A stretch of 64,000 nt of DNA from Roseiconus lacunae (GCF_008312935.1 NZ_VSZO01000012.1:62001-126000), one strand, 5' to 3'; positions 45,044-54,931 are shown, counted from the stretch's first letter. Notes: generated by a model not told the origin, from the sequence alone. Numbers and translations: made by a program.

Positions 45044-46330
45044 TTAAGCGGCTTCCATTTGGGTCCATTGGATCGGGGAGGGCAACAAACGCTCGACCAA
45101 CGTCTCTGCCGTCGCGGCAGCGATGTCCTGGGGGACGTGTTGGCCATTGGTGATGTAGCTGACCGGAATCCCCGGCCCATCGATCGAGCGAGCGATCGCC
45201 GACAGAACACCTGCGGTGTACGGGGTTTCATCCAGCTTCGTCAAGACCGCTGCGGTGGGCTGAGCGATGGAAAATCCATCCAACACCGACCGAACGACCG
45301 AAGCCGTGCTGGTAGCGCTAATCACCAAATGCGTTTCGTCGGGCTGAGCGACGTTCAAAATACGTGCGAGGTCTTCGATGTGAACGTCGCCGGACGGACT
45401 GCGTCCCGCCGTGTCGATCAAGATTAAGTCCACATCACCGAGTCGATCGATCGCCTCCGGCATGTGCTCGACGCTCTCGACGACCTGCATCGGCAGGTCC
45501 ATGATCTGGGCATACGCCTGTAGCTGCTGGATCGCCGCAATTCGAAACGTATCGATCGTCAACAGGCCGACGCGGTGCTGGTGATTCATTCGAAACCCGG
45601 CGGCCAGTTTCGCGACCGTCGTTGTCTTGCCGACCCCGGTCGGACCGATCAAGGCAACGATCCGGCGGTCCCCAGATTCAACCGCGATCGGGCCGTTAAT
45701 GCATATCTCGCGACTGACCGTTTGTTTGAGCTGATCCAGCCACGACGTCATTCCTGAACCGCCAAGGCCGCTGACGAATCCGCCGGTCGCGTTGATCCAG
45801 CGATCGACAATGTTCGGTTCGACGCCCAACGAAATCAACTTGAAACGGTACTCCGAAAGCGGATCCCATTCCGTTCGATAATGAATGGTGGATGAACGCT
45901 CGGTGCCGGACGCAGGCAGCGATACCCTGCCCGAATCGGTAGGTGCCGTTAAGCTTAATCGTGGTCCGGTTACGCTCGCCGACGGTGCGTTGACTTGGCG
46001 TGAATCGATTTGCCGCTGCACTTCTTCCAGACTACTCGATTGGATCGCACTCCCCTGCCCTGCTCTCGGTCCTATGGTCGGCTGAAACTGCGATACTCTG
46101 TGCTGGGTCCCCAGGTCTAATTCTGAATCCGGATCTTGTGCGATCGACAGCCCATCATGTGCGACGCCGTCACGTGATGCCGTTACTTCGACGTAGCTCT
46201 GTCCTAACCATCCTCTCCAGCCATCACGACAATGGCGCGTACTTAGTACCGATGCGTTGGGACCGAGCTCTTCTCGGATCTCCTCCAACGCAGCTTGCAA
46301 GTTCGCGGCTCGAAAGGTTTTCGATTCCAT
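45044..46330 (-). CDS. flhF: Flagellar biosynthesis GTPase FlhF
   Basis: 428 residues of the SRP-type GTPase family; FlhF sets the position and number of polar flagella. After an N-terminal B domain (MESKTFRAANLQAALEEI) comes a variable, disordered-looking linker and the NG domain: G1 GPTGVGKTT 229-237, DTFRIAAIQQLQAYAQ, G3 DTAGRSPSG and G4 TKLDE. The start ATG at 46330 is 43 bp downstream of the flhA stop. Two leftward GGGCAGGG octamers lie in the linker (45925, 46053), and a contrary GGGGAGGG in its C-terminal end (45075). Confidence 0.95.
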   Translation of the reverse strand: MESKTFRAANLQAALEEIREELGPNASVLSTRHCRDGWRGWLGQSYVEVTASRDGVAHDGLSIAQDPDSELDLGTQHRVSQFQPTIGPRAGQGSAIQSSSLEEVQRQIDSRQVNAPSASVTGPRLSLTAPTDSGRVSLPASGTERSSTIHYRTEWDPLSEYRFKLISLGVEPNIVDRWINATGGFVSGLGGSGMTSWLDQLKQTVSREICINGPIAVESGDRRIVALIGPTGVGKTTTVAKLAAGFRMNHQHRVGLLTIDTFRIAAIQQLQAYAQIMDLPMQVVESVEHMPEAIDRLGDVDLILIDTAGRSPSGDVHIEDLARILNVAQPDETHLVISATSTASVVRSVLDGFSIAQPTAAVLTKLDETPYTAGVLSAIARSIDGPGIPVSYITNGQHVPQDIAAATAETLVERLLPSPIQWTQMEAA

Positions 46331-46372
46331 CGGTGGTTCTATGGAAGGTGAAACGAACGATTCAGTGCTGAC

Positions 46373-48424
46373 TTACGCAGCTTGCCCGGCCGATGTGACG
46401 GGGCGTTGTTGATTTGGTTGCTGGGTCGAGATAGCGATCAGATCAAGTTGGGTGTCGTCGGTGATTTCCGACGTTGACAAAACGTGTGCCCAGACACCGG
46501 CCGCATCCAGCATTGCCTTGATGCGTCGACGGATGGTCGGGGCGACCACGACGACGGGAGGATGACCTCGCTCGATTAACGTCATAACGCCTCTGCGAAT
46601 CGCGTCGCAAGTGACGTCTTTCGTTTTGTTCCATTCGCCGGACAATTCTCCCAACCCGATCGCATGCAGGACGCCCGCTTCGTCACGGAGCGGCACACAC
46701 AAGGTCCGTGCCAGCCGTCGCCGGACCGATTCAATTTGCTGATCGGTGTCCGCGTCACGATCGGCGGCGTCCCCAATCGCTTCAAGGATGATCCCAAGTT
46801 GACGGATGGGAATTGATTCACGCAGCAGACCCTGCAAGACCTTTTGCACGTCGGCAGTTTTGACCCGATCAGGAACCAATTCGTCGACCAAAACGGGTGC
46901 GATTTGCCGCAATTCGTCAAGTAAATGTCCGGTCGCATCGTGCGACAACAATTCATCCGCATACACGCGAGCGACGTTTTCTAACTGATGGGTCAACACC
47001 ACCGGAGCGGTCTGGGTCTTGTACCCATAGATCAACGCTTGCTCTCGGATTGTCGGTGAAATCCAAACGTTTTGGGGATGCCCCATGCCTTCGGCGGGTT
47101 CGCCCTCGATGGAACCGGTGATCTTGCCGTCCGCAATCGCCAGAAGTTTGTCGGTTCGCAATTGTCCGCGAGCAACAAAGTCACCAAACAAGCGGATCTC
47201 GTACTCCAATTCGCCCAACGTCGCGTCGTCTCGAACACGAACCTTGGGCAGCACAATTCCGATTTCGGCCGCCATCTGATTCCGCAACGCCGAGATTCGC
47301 TGCATCAAGTCGCCCCCACGTGCCGGATCGGCAAGCGGTAGCAATCCCAATCCGATCGCAACTTCCAAAGGATCAACGTTTAAGAAATCCTCCACTCGCT
47401 TTTGGTTCGCCGTCGTCGATGCGTTTTCTGTTTCACTCGCGATCGAACGTTGTTTTTCTGCATCGACTTCCTTGCTGTACAACGTCCAAGCCACGAACAA
47501 CAGGCCTCCGCCGAGCAATAACAACGGGATGATTGGCAATCCCGTAATGGTCAATAGCAGAACAAAGCCGCCGCCGACTGCCATCGCCGTCGAGTTGCTA
47601 AACATCTGGCTGACGAAACGATCTGGCAAGTTATCCGAACGCGTGCCCCGTGTGACCAACATGCCGGCGGCTAAGGAAATCAACAGCGAAGGAAGCTGAC
47701 TGACCAATCCGTCACCGATCGTTAACTTGGTGAATACAGAGGCTGATTCGGCCAGCCCCATCCGAGAAACAAAGATTCCCAAATACAGACCGCCAACGAT
47801 ATTGATCACCGTGATGACCAAACCGGCGATCGCATCCCCCCGAACAAACTTCCCTGCTCCATCCATCGCGGAGTAAAAATCGGCTTCGGCGACGAGGGCT
47901 TGTCGACGCCGGGCTGCTTCATCTGAATCGATCGCACCGGCGTTTACGTCCGCTTCGATCGCGGACTGCCGACCGGGCATCCCATCAAGTGCGAAGCGGG
48001 CGGCGACTTCACTGATTCGTGTCGCTCCTTTGGTAAGCACGACAAACTGAACGACCACGAGGATCAAAAAGATGATCAGGCCGATCTCGACCCTGTCGCC
48101 CGCGACAAACTGACCAAACATGCGGATCACACCGCCGGCGGCGTCTTCCTTATCCGTCGGTGCGTGCGTCAGGATCATCCGTGTCGTGGCGATATTGAGT
48201 ACCAACCGCGACAACGTCGTCACCAACAGCGCGGTGGGAAACACGCTGAATTCAAGAGGCGATTTGACATGGATTGCGGTCAACAAAATGACCACAGCTA
48301 AAGCAATATTCGCGGCAAGTAGCAAGTCCATCACCGCCGCCGGAAGCGGCATCAGAATGACCACCAAACAGGCCATCAAAAAGCCTGGCAGCAGCAGTGG
48401 ACGAAAACGTTGCAAGTCGGTCAC
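46373..48424 (-). CDS. flhA: Flagellar export apparatus protein FlhA
   Basis: 683 residues of the FHIPEP family, the export gate of the flagellar type III secretion system. About eight N-terminal membrane helices (for instance LLLPGFLMACLVVILMPLPAAVMDLLLAANIALAVVILLTA). The family signature RISEVAARFALDGMPGRQSAIEADVNAGAID lies near 135-165. The C-terminal cytoplasmic domain follows from about 330 and includes GLGLLPLADP. It is the first of flhA-flhF-fliA, transcribed leftward. A flagellated life stage is expected for the host. Confidence 0.97.
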   Translation of the reverse strand: MTDLQRFRPLLLPGFLMACLVVILMPLPAAVMDLLLAANIALAVVILLTAIHVKSPLEFSVFPTALLVTTLSRLVLNIATTRMILTHAPTDKEDAAGGVIRMFGQFVAGDRVEIGLIIFLILVVVQFVVLTKGATRISEVAARFALDGMPGRQSAIEADVNAGAIDSDEAARRRQALVAEADFYSAMDGAGKFVRGDAIAGLVITVINIVGGLYLGIFVSRMGLAESASVFTKLTIGDGLVSQLPSLLISLAAGMLVTRGTRSDNLPDRFVSQMFSNSTAMAVGGGFVLLLTITGLPIIPLLLLGGGLLFVAWTLYSKEVDAEKQRSIASETENASTTANQKRVEDFLNVDPLEVAIGLGLLPLADPARGGDLMQRISALRNQMAAEIGIVLPKVRVRDDATLGELEYEIRLFGDFVARGQLRTDKLLAIADGKITGSIEGEPAEGMGHPQNVWISPTIREQALIYGYKTQTAPVVLTHQLENVARVYADELLSHDATGHLLDELRQIAPVLVDELVPDRVKTADVQKVLQGLLRESIPIRQLGIILEAIGDAADRDADTDQQIESVRRRLARTLCVPLRDEAGVLHAIGLGELSGEWNKTKDVTCDAIRRGVMTLIERGHPPVVVVAPTIRRRIKAMLDAAGVWAHVLSTSEITDDTQLDLIAISTQQPNQQRPVTSAGQAA

Positions 48425-48773
48425 GGAGGAACGTCAATGATTGAGTGGGGCATGGCACCGATCGGCGGTCCTCTCCACAAGGGAGTCTGCGAAAGTACAA
48501 AAAAGTTGCCTTTCGATTCAAGATTCATCCGCCTTTCACCGACACCCCAGTTTCACGATCTGTTTCACGCTTTTTTTATTGATGCTCCGTTTCGATAAGT
48601 GCTTGGATTTGACCTTCCAGCAGATGGGTGTGTCCACTCTGCCTTCATCCCCCAGCGAAGTCTCGGTTTGATCGCGTTCGTCGACGTGCACCCCGGGGAA
48701 TTTGCGTCCGCTGCTGAGCTACCCTATAGTGCCACGGGATCAGACAGATTGTCTTCACCGGTTTGGAATACAA
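48425..48773. other. 349 bp divergent region upstream of flhA
   Basis: Between divergently transcribed flhA and the small secreted-protein gene. It should carry both promoters; no confident -35/-10 pair or sigma-54 motif was found. A run of seven T (48569-48577 region) is not paired with a stem. Confidence 0.5.
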
Positions 48774-49700
48774 ATGATGACGCAGCGTGCTCGATTAGTC
48801 GTTGGATCACTCGCAGTTCTATTTTCTGTGATGATCTTGGATTCAATCACCTGGGGACAAAGCCCCAAAGAAGATTACGAGACACTGAAGCAGTTCTATC
48901 GACACCGAGCAAAAGAGATTGGATTCGCACTCGATCCAAACGGAAAGCAGCGATTGAAACTTGAATCCCCCGTCCTCACATGGACTGGGCTGGATTATCA
49001 GGGGTATCGAAACACGGAAGCGCCGAACTCGGGAGATGTCTATGTCTGGACTTATCAAGGTCGGGCCATTGTTGCCGGCGGTGTGCTTTCGCTTCCGCTT
49101 CCCAATGGACACGAGGTTTACCAAGAATTCCAAGCTCTCGTTGAAACACCGCCCCAACCGATCTCCAGTCGTTCGGATTGGGGAGTCATGTGGTCACCAC
49201 CGGGCGTAGAACTGAGAGCGATTCCGGGCGCTCCCAATCCAGTCGCCGACTCCGACACGAACGCACTTCGAAAACGTGGTCTGCAAATGCGAGGACTCGC
49301 GAAACAATTCACCGCCCAAACACGATCCGCCAAGACCGGTGAGATCCACCCACTAAAACTATTGCCCAACGCCGTTTTTCGTTTGGATAGCGACGCATTA
49401 AAGAAGTCCGATTCCGATGTCATCGACGGGGCCTTGTTTATCTTCACTAATCAACTCGGCACCGATCCGGAACTTACCCTGCTGATTGAATGCCACCAGA
49501 CTTCGGACGGATTGCGCTGGAAGTTCGCCCCCGGATCGTTGGCCTTTCAAGAGTTGTGGTTAAAGCATCGCGATCGTGAAGTCTGGCATCTGCCAAACTT
49601 TTTAAACCATCCTGGGGAACGCAACTTCGTCTCAACTCGTTTGCATCAAGGGATCACGACCGATCAAATGAAAGAGATCCTTGACCATGATCCTGAGTGA
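48774..49700 (+). CDS. Exported protein of unknown function
   Basis: 308 residues from the ATG pair at 48774, giving an N-terminal membrane or signal segment (LVVGSLAVLFSVMILDSITWG) and mature start near QSPKEDYE. The rest is alpha/beta, with LTWTGLDYQGYRNTEAPNSGDVYVWTYQGRAIVAGGVL near residues 65-100, NGHEVYQEFQALVE, and HRDREVWHLPNFLNHPGERNFVSTR near 265. The appearance matches planctomycete 'secreted protein' families without known function. It overlaps or touches the next gene (GTG/TGA at 49697-49700). Confidence 0.75.
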   Translation: MMTQRARLVVGSLAVLFSVMILDSITWGQSPKEDYETLKQFYRHRAKEIGFALDPNGKQRLKLESPVLTWTGLDYQGYRNTEAPNSGDVYVWTYQGRAIVAGGVLSLPLPNGHEVYQEFQALVETPPQPISSRSDWGVMWSPPGVELRAIPGAPNPVADSDTNALRKRGLQMRGLAKQFTAQTRSAKTGEIHPLKLLPNAVFRLDSDALKKSDSDVIDGALFIFTNQLGTDPELTLLIECHQTSDGLRWKFAPGSLAFQELWLKHRDREVWHLPNFLNHPGERNFVSTRLHQGITTDQMKEILDHDPE

Positions 49701-49702
49701 CG

Positions 49703-50203
49703 ATGCAAAATCCCTATCAAGCTCCGCCCGAAATTAAACAGACAACAAACTCGGTTGCGGATGCGTTGCCACTCGAGGAACAAGCACTACGCACTCGTCG
49801 GACATGTTTGGTCACGTGGACGGTCATTCTACCGCTGAACATGATTGTCCCAGCGCTGATGGCAGTCAATCTCGTCTCGTGGAGCGGTACCGGAGGGATC
49901 CTTGCTGCGGTCACGATTCTTTACGGGCTGGGGCTATGGTGCTGCGTCGCACTCCCGGGGTTAGCGGTGCGTGTGTTACTTGGCGGTAGCATTGTTGCGT
50001 TTTCACAATTCTTTCCGATCATCCAAGTATTCGCTGGGGTTATCGCACTCGAACTGGCGGGCATTCCGTTTGACGATGACTACAGCAAACCCATCGGGCC
50101 ACTTCAGTCATTTCTGATCACCACCACGGTCGCATCGATTCTACTGGGCATCTCACTATTGATCGGTTCGTTCTTGCACTACGTCAAACAACAGTTCAAG
50201 TAG
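49703..50203 (+). CDS. Small NPYQAP-type membrane protein
   Basis: 166 residues from the ATG at 49703, beginning MQNPYQAPPEI. The N-terminal NPYQAP/NPYQSP motif is a recurrent start of planctomycete membrane proteins. About four hydrophobic segments: TCLVTWTVILPLNMIVPALMAVN, GILAAVTILYGLGLWCCVALP, IVAFSQFFPIIQVFAGVIALEL and LITTTVASILLGISLLIGSFL. A GTG at 49697 would add two codons and overlap the upstream stop; either start gives the same protein. Function unknown. The pair is likely cotranscribed. Confidence 0.8.
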   Translation: MQNPYQAPPEIKQTTNSVADALPLEEQALRTRRTCLVTWTVILPLNMIVPALMAVNLVSWSGTGGILAAVTILYGLGLWCCVALPGLAVRVLLGGSIVAFSQFFPIIQVFAGVIALELAGIPFDDDYSKPIGPLQSFLITTTVASILLGISLLIGSFLHYVKQQFK

Positions 50204-50304
50204 TGTCGGCGATGCCTCAACTCCACCGAGAGACCATTCGCCGGCGAATGGTCTTCCCGATGGTTGTTTCTCAACGCCCTCCCCTTTTACCCACAAGAGC
50301 GTCT

Positions 50305-51486
50305 TTAGAGGCCTGGGTTTTCATACCAGACGACGCCGAAATTTTGACGCTCTTCGCAAGTCATTGCATCCAAGTCACCGTCGGCGTCGAGGTCAATCAT
50401 CTCAAACCGATCAAACTTCACGCCCCGCGTCGGATCGACCACTGACCACTGACCATCCAGATCACGAAGCCAAAGGCCGGGGCGATCGGGGTACCGGCTC
50501 GCCTTGGTGTTTGAAGAAAGCAGTAATCGACCGCTCGGCAAGACGCCGATCGCTTTGCCAAACTCAATTTGCGGTGGGTGTTTGATTGTCGATACGATCC
50601 AGCGGTTTCCTTCGCGACGGCAATCAAGCGAGTCCGTTCGTCGAGTTGGAATCAACCAACGATCACGTGTCGCGGACAAAAACATCACCTCCCTGCCCTG
50701 CCCCGCGATCGGATGTTCGCGCCAAGTCTGCCTTGGATCCTCCGGCTGCTCCAACCAGCCTGCCATGCTTTTTGATCCTTTGCGATCGGTGAAGACGAGG
50801 TCCTGATCGCCATCGTGATCCATGTCGATCGCGTGGAGTGACATCGTCCAAGCGACGTCACGAATGCGAATCACTTCCCACCGACCGAGATCCCGAGAAT
50901 CCTTCGTGGTCGGCGATAGCAACAACGACAAACTCGCTTGTTTACTTTTCCCGCCGACAATGATTGCCCGTCGCCCATCAATGTCTTCAAACGGCAACGC
51001 ATACATCCACATCACGCCGTCGAGCGATGGAAACGATTCGGTCGTCCAGGAATCCTGCGACAGCCAATCGTCTGGGTTTGCCGGATCATTGACGTTGCTG
51101 AAGTGCACCAAAACTTGCCGTCGCTTGCCTTCGTGGCAGCTAACGATGTCCAAGTTCCCGTCGCCGTCGACATCGACGGGGACCGCATCTTCGGGGGACG
51201 CCGCGGCAGCGACCGTGACCGCCGGCCAGGGCTGCTTAGCCAGATCGGGCCCGGGGTTCAGATAAAGACGAACCACTCCGGATTCTTCCCAGCCGGTGAC
51301 AACATCGAGGTGGCCGTCACCATCGAAGTCACCAAGGCGAACGCCGTCGGCACCCTGGAACCGGTCATCAACCGTATGCCTAGGCCAGGGCGTTCGCGCC
51401 GTTTTAACCTGCGTTTTATCCTCACCCTCGGCCGGCGACTGAACAAGACAGACAACTGCCAACAAGCCGAGCGTGATCGAACGCAT
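50305..51486 (-). CDS. Exported FG-GAP/VCBS-repeat protein
   Basis: 393 residues with a signal peptide (ITLGLLAVVCLVQSPAEG). FG-GAP calcium-binding repeats of the type DxDxDGxxD are clear: RLGDFDGDGHLDVVTG near 49, VDVDGDGNLDIVSCH near 105, IDMDHDGDQDLVFTDR near 215 and IDLDADGDLDAMTC near 370. Such proteins fold as seven-bladed propellers and act in adhesion or as scaffold domains outside the cell. An overlapping pair of leftward GGGCAGGG lies at 50691-50703. It stands just downstream of serA on the same strand, but a shared function is not apparent. Confidence 0.88.
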   Translation of the reverse strand: MRSITLGLLAVVCLVQSPAEGEDKTQVKTARTPWPRHTVDDRFQGADGVRLGDFDGDGHLDVVTGWEESGVVRLYLNPGPDLAKQPWPAVTVAAAASPEDAVPVDVDGDGNLDIVSCHEGKRRQVLVHFSNVNDPANPDDWLSQDSWTTESFPSLDGVMWMYALPFEDIDGRRAIIVGGKSKQASLSLLLSPTTKDSRDLGRWEVIRIRDVAWTMSLHAIDMDHDGDQDLVFTDRKGSKSMAGWLEQPEDPRQTWREHPIAGQGREVMFLSATRDRWLIPTRRTDSLDCRREGNRWIVSTIKHPPQIEFGKAIGVLPSGRLLLSSNTKASRYPDRPGLWLRDLDGQWSVVDPTRGVKFDRFEMIDLDADGDLDAMTCEERQNFGVVWYENPGL

Positions 51487-51496
51487 GATTATCTCA

Positions 51497-52675
51497 CTAT
51501 TTTTTCAGAGGCAAATGCCGAACCGAAAGAACTCCCTCGATGCCCCGAAGGTCGTTCAATGCAGATTCTTCGATGGTTCCATCAAGGTCGATAATAGTAT
51601 AAGCCAATTCACCGCGTGACTTATTAAGCAGGTCAGCGATGTTCAAATTCGCTTTTGCCAAGATTGCGGAGATCTGGCCGACCATGTTCGGCACGTTCGC
51701 GTTGGCAATCGTGACACGCGACCCGGAACCGCCGCGTGGCAAGACGGCCTCGGGGAAGTTCACAGAATTGCGAATGCTGCCGTCTTCGAGGAAATCACGA
51801 ACCTGATCGGCAACCATTACCGCGCAATTTTCTTCGGCTTCGCCGGTCGAAGCGCCCAGGTGTGGAAACGCGATCACATTCGGATGACGCAGCAGTTTGC
51901 TGGTCGGAAAATCGATAACGTAGGACGAGAGCTTGCCGTTTTCGAGCGCCGCAAGCACTGCGTCGTCATCGCAGATTCCGCCACGGGCCAAGTTCACGAC
52001 GATCGCGCCATCGTTCATCATCGCAATCCGCTCTTTGCTGACCAAACCCTTGGTCGCATCAAGCAATGGAACGTGGACCGAAATGGCGTCGCACTGAGAA
52101 AACAAATGATCGAGGCTCATCGCTTGCTGAATATTACGTGACAGCTTCCAGGCGTTTTCGACCGAGATCAGCGGATCATAGCCGACAACTTTCATGCCCA
52201 GAGCGCTCGCCGCATTGGCGACGCGAATGCCGATCGCTCCCAGACCGATCACACCCAACGTTTTGGAATGCAGTTCGGATCCGACGTAATTCTTTTTGCC
52301 CGATTCGACCGCGGTCGAAACTTCGGCGTCGTTTCCTTCGAGAGTCTCGGCAAATTTCATAGCCGGATAGATGTTTCGCGTCGCAATCAGCAGCCCGGCG
52401 AGGACCAATTCTTTAACCGCATTGGCATTCGCACCGGGCGCGTTGAAGACCGGGACGCCGCGCTTCGTCATCTTGTCGACGGGAATGTTGTTGACCCCGG
52501 CACCGGCGCGACCAATCGCCTTGACAGTTTCAGGGATCTCCATGTCGTGCATCTTGAACGAACGCAACATGACAGCGTCGGGTGAACTCGTGTCGCTGCT
52601 GATCTCGTATTTCTCACGCGGGAGTCGTTCGAGTCCTTTGACGGAGATATTGTTAAGCGTGAGGATTTTGTACAT
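51497..52675 (-). CDS. serA: D-3-phosphoglycerate dehydrogenase
   Basis: First step of serine synthesis, oxidising 3-phosphoglycerate with NAD. 392 residues from the ATG at 52675. AGRAGAGVNNIPVDKMTKRGVPVFNAPGANANAVKEL near 60-96 holds the substrate-binding part, and GVIGLGAIGIRVANAASALGMKVVGYDPLIS is the Rossmann NAD site. Catalytic region: RGGICDDDAVLAAL and HLGASTGEAEENCA. A C-terminal ACT-type domain (ANVPNMVGQISAILAKANLNIADLLNKS) suggests serine feedback. Adjacent serC is in the same direction, 127 bp upstream in transcription. Confidence 0.96.
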   Translation of the reverse strand: MYKILTLNNISVKGLERLPREKYEISSDTSSPDAVMLRSFKMHDMEIPETVKAIGRAGAGVNNIPVDKMTKRGVPVFNAPGANANAVKELVLAGLLIATRNIYPAMKFAETLEGNDAEVSTAVESGKKNYVGSELHSKTLGVIGLGAIGIRVANAASALGMKVVGYDPLISVENAWKLSRNIQQAMSLDHLFSQCDAISVHVPLLDATKGLVSKERIAMMNDGAIVVNLARGGICDDDAVLAALENGKLSSYVIDFPTSKLLRHPNVIAFPHLGASTGEAEENCAVMVADQVRDFLEDGSIRNSVNFPEAVLPRGGSGSRVTIANANVPNMVGQISAILAKANLNIADLLNKSRGELAYTIIDLDGTIEESALNDLRGIEGVLSVRHLPLKK

Positions 52676-52802
52676 CGCGTACTGGGGTGTTCGGTGGCAA
52701 AACAAGGGGGTCTAAACATTTCACGATTGCCAAAGCGTCGGGGGCCGCTTTGACAATCCTGTCTCTACTGCAAAGAGTCGCAAAGAACACGACTCAGGTT
52801 CA

Positions 52803-53915
52803 CTAACCGTTCTTGCTGGCGAACGCAGTCATAAAGTCGGCCAGCGCTTGAGCACCTTCCTTGGGCATCGCGTTATAGATGCTCGCCCGAATGCCACCGA
52901 CACTACGATGACCTTTCAAAGCAACCAGACCGTTGTCGGCAGCTTCGCTCAAGAACTTCGATTGCAAATCATCATTTGGCAGAACAAAGGTCGCGTTCAT
53001 CAACGAACGGCATTCGGGTTTTGCGTGGCCGGTGTAGAAACCGTTGGATGAATCGATCGCGTTGTAAAGCAAGCCAGCTTTCTCACGATTCAGCTTTTCC
53101 ATCGCCTCCAAGCCGCCGATGTCGTTGGTCAACCAACGCGCGACTTTACCGAGCACCCAGATCGCAAACGTCGGCGGGGTGTTCCATTCCGAGTCGGCTT
53201 CGGCGTGATTCTTGTACTGCAGGTAACCCGGCAGCGAGGCACTACCGATTTCCAACAAGTCCTTGCGGATCACAACCACGGTGACGCCAGCCGGCCCGGC
53301 ATTCTTTTGGGCACAGGCATACACCATGCCGTATTTACTGATGTCCAGCGGGCGATGCATGAAGTCACTTGACGCGTCGCAAATCAGCGGAACGCTATCG
53401 GGACAAACGGGTTCGCTGGGGAACTGGACACCCTGGATCGTTTCGTTGTTGCAGTAATACAGGTACGCCGAATCGGCGGGGACGCTGTAGTCTTCTGCGG
53501 AGGGAACGTGGTTGAAATTGGAGTCGGCGGCGTCATAAACGATGTTGACCGCCCCTTCCTTTTTGGCTTCGGCGATCGCCTTTTTTCCCCAGGTTCCCGT
53601 CTGGATATAAGCCGCCGATTTCTCGGTTCCCCGCAGCAAATTGGCCGGGATCATTGAGAACTGCAACGCCGCGCCACCCTGCAAAAATAGCACCGAATAA
53701 TCATCACTGATGTTCAGCAAGGATCGGATTGAGTTTTCCGCGTCGTGCAAAATATCGACAAAAACCTTGTCACGGTGGCTCATTTCCAGCAACGACGAGC
53801 GTGCCCCGGGAAGGCATACCAGTTCGTCGCGGACCTCTTCGAGGACCGAAACGGGCAAAACAGCCGGGCCGGCAGAAAAATTGTAGGCGCGTTGATCGGT
53901 CACAGTTGCAGTCAT
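52803..53915 (-). CDS. serC: Phosphoserine aminotransferase
   Basis: Second step of serine synthesis; PLP-dependent transamination of 3-phosphohydroxypyruvate. 370 residues from the ATG at 53915 (YNFSAGPAVLPVSVLEE opening). The Schiff-base lysine is in YACAQKNAGPAGVTV near residue 204. SAAYIQTGTWGKKAIAEA and LFLQGGAALQFSMIPANL are family blocks, the latter binding the cofactor phosphate. The frame is open upstream to 54020, but that segment shows no family similarity. serC-serA form an operon. Confidence 0.96.
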   Translation of the reverse strand: MTATVTDQRAYNFSAGPAVLPVSVLEEVRDELVCLPGARSSLLEMSHRDKVFVDILHDAENSIRSLLNISDDYSVLFLQGGAALQFSMIPANLLRGTEKSAAYIQTGTWGKKAIAEAKKEGAVNIVYDAADSNFNHVPSAEDYSVPADSAYLYYCNNETIQGVQFPSEPVCPDSVPLICDASSDFMHRPLDISKYGMVYACAQKNAGPAGVTVVVIRKDLLEIGSASLPGYLQYKNHAEADSEWNTPPTFAIWVLGKVARWLTNDIGGLEAMEKLNREKAGLLYNAIDSSNGFYTGHAKPECRSLMNATFVLPNDDLQSKFLSEAADNGLVALKGHRSVGGIRASIYNAMPKEGAQALADFMTAFASKNG

Positions 53916-54227
53916 CGATCGAATCAGATGGTAGGGGAACGGGTAAAGATGCGGGGATTCTATGTCGAGTCGGGCAACTGCGAAAGGAGCAACTTTCGGC
54001 CAGTGTTCCCGCCGCGTCAACTTCCTCGATCCACAGCCGGTTACCCAGATCTAGCGGATTGCCGGGTCCCCGCGTTTCTCGATCGGGGAATGCAGCGAAG
54101 AACCCCCGTTTAAAGCGGGCCCCCGGTGCTCCACTCGATCGCGAAGGCACGATTTAGGCAGCGAAAGGCCCGCCAAGAGCGTCAACGGCTTGGCCCCGAT
54201 CGGCTGGCGGGCAAACCGTCTGACCGA
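53916..54227. other. 312 bp between serC and NYN-domain gene
   Basis: No gene was recognised. An 8 bp perfect inverted repeat, GCCCGCCA at 54168-54175 and TGGCGGGC at 54205-54212, lies behind the NYN gene but has a long loop and no T-run, so it is not a convincing terminator. Confidence 0.5.
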
Positions 54228-54779
54228 CTAGTCGGGGTCAAAGCCGAATTCCCGCATCCATTCGTCGACTTCCCCCGAATCCTCGATCCGCGGCTTGACC
54301 GCCCTGCCCTGCCCCGCCGTTCCGCCGCTTGGCCGAAACGGTTCCCCCGAAGATTGCAAATCCCCTTCGGCCAAAACCACCCGCCCGTCGGTCAGCGCGT
54401 CCATCCATGGCTGACTATCGCGAAACGCCGCGTCGCGTCGAGATGCGGCGATCTGCACCCGATGGTCCGATGAAACGACCATCAATTTTTTGGGGGTATG
54501 GTGATCCCGGATTAACTCTTCGAGCAAATCGTCGGCGGTCAGATAGTCCACCGCAAATCGCACCTCGATCCCTTCGTGAACAAAACTGCTGGGACGATCC
54601 TTTGGTGGATTCGCGGCATCGAAGACGACGCACGTTCGCTGACGCGTTTGATCGTCGATCCTTTGAGTCAGATCGCGCAACAGTCTTTGCCGTAGCTTTT
54701 CCAACCACCGCGAACCGGACCGTTTGGTCGGAATCGGCTGGGTGATGTTGTAGCCGTCAATCAACAATAACAAAGACAC
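54228..54779 (-). CDS. NYN-domain (YacP-like) protein, putative endoribonuclease
   Basis: A 183-residue protein if started at the GTG at 54779, which opens LLLLIDGYNI, the normal YacP N-terminus; a TTG at 54866 would add 29 residues. The NYN/PIN nuclease fold is shown by IDGYNI (first acidic residue), CVVFDAAN, then VDYLTADDLLEELIRDH and KLMVVSSDHRVQIAA with the second acidic cluster. YacP-like proteins are thought to act in RNA or rRNA processing. The C-terminal tail has two overlapping octamers (54302-54314). The codons before 54779 look like untranslated sequence, so I prefer the short form. Confidence 0.8.
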   Translation of the reverse strand: MSLLLLIDGYNITQPIPTKRSGSRWLEKLRQRLLRDLTQRIDDQTRQRTCVVFDAANPPKDRPSSFVHEGIEVRFAVDYLTADDLLEELIRDHHTPKKLMVVSSDHRVQIAASRRDAAFRDSQPWMDALTDGRVVLAEGDLQSSGEPFRPSGGTAGQGRAVKPRIEDSGEVDEWMREFGFDPD

Positions 54780-54931
54780 AGCGTTCCAAGACAAAACGAC
54801 ACCAAACTCGATGGCACCTCGACGATCGTCGCCCAAGTGAACGCATCCGCTAACTCGATCGGCCAACCAAACAGTGACCAGCCAGACAGTGCACTATTGT
54901 AGCAAACCCGTGGCCCCGGTCACCCTTGCGG

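Noticed and set aside
54168..54212. 8 bp inverted repeat behind the NYN gene as a terminator
   Set aside because: 29-base loop and no T-run.
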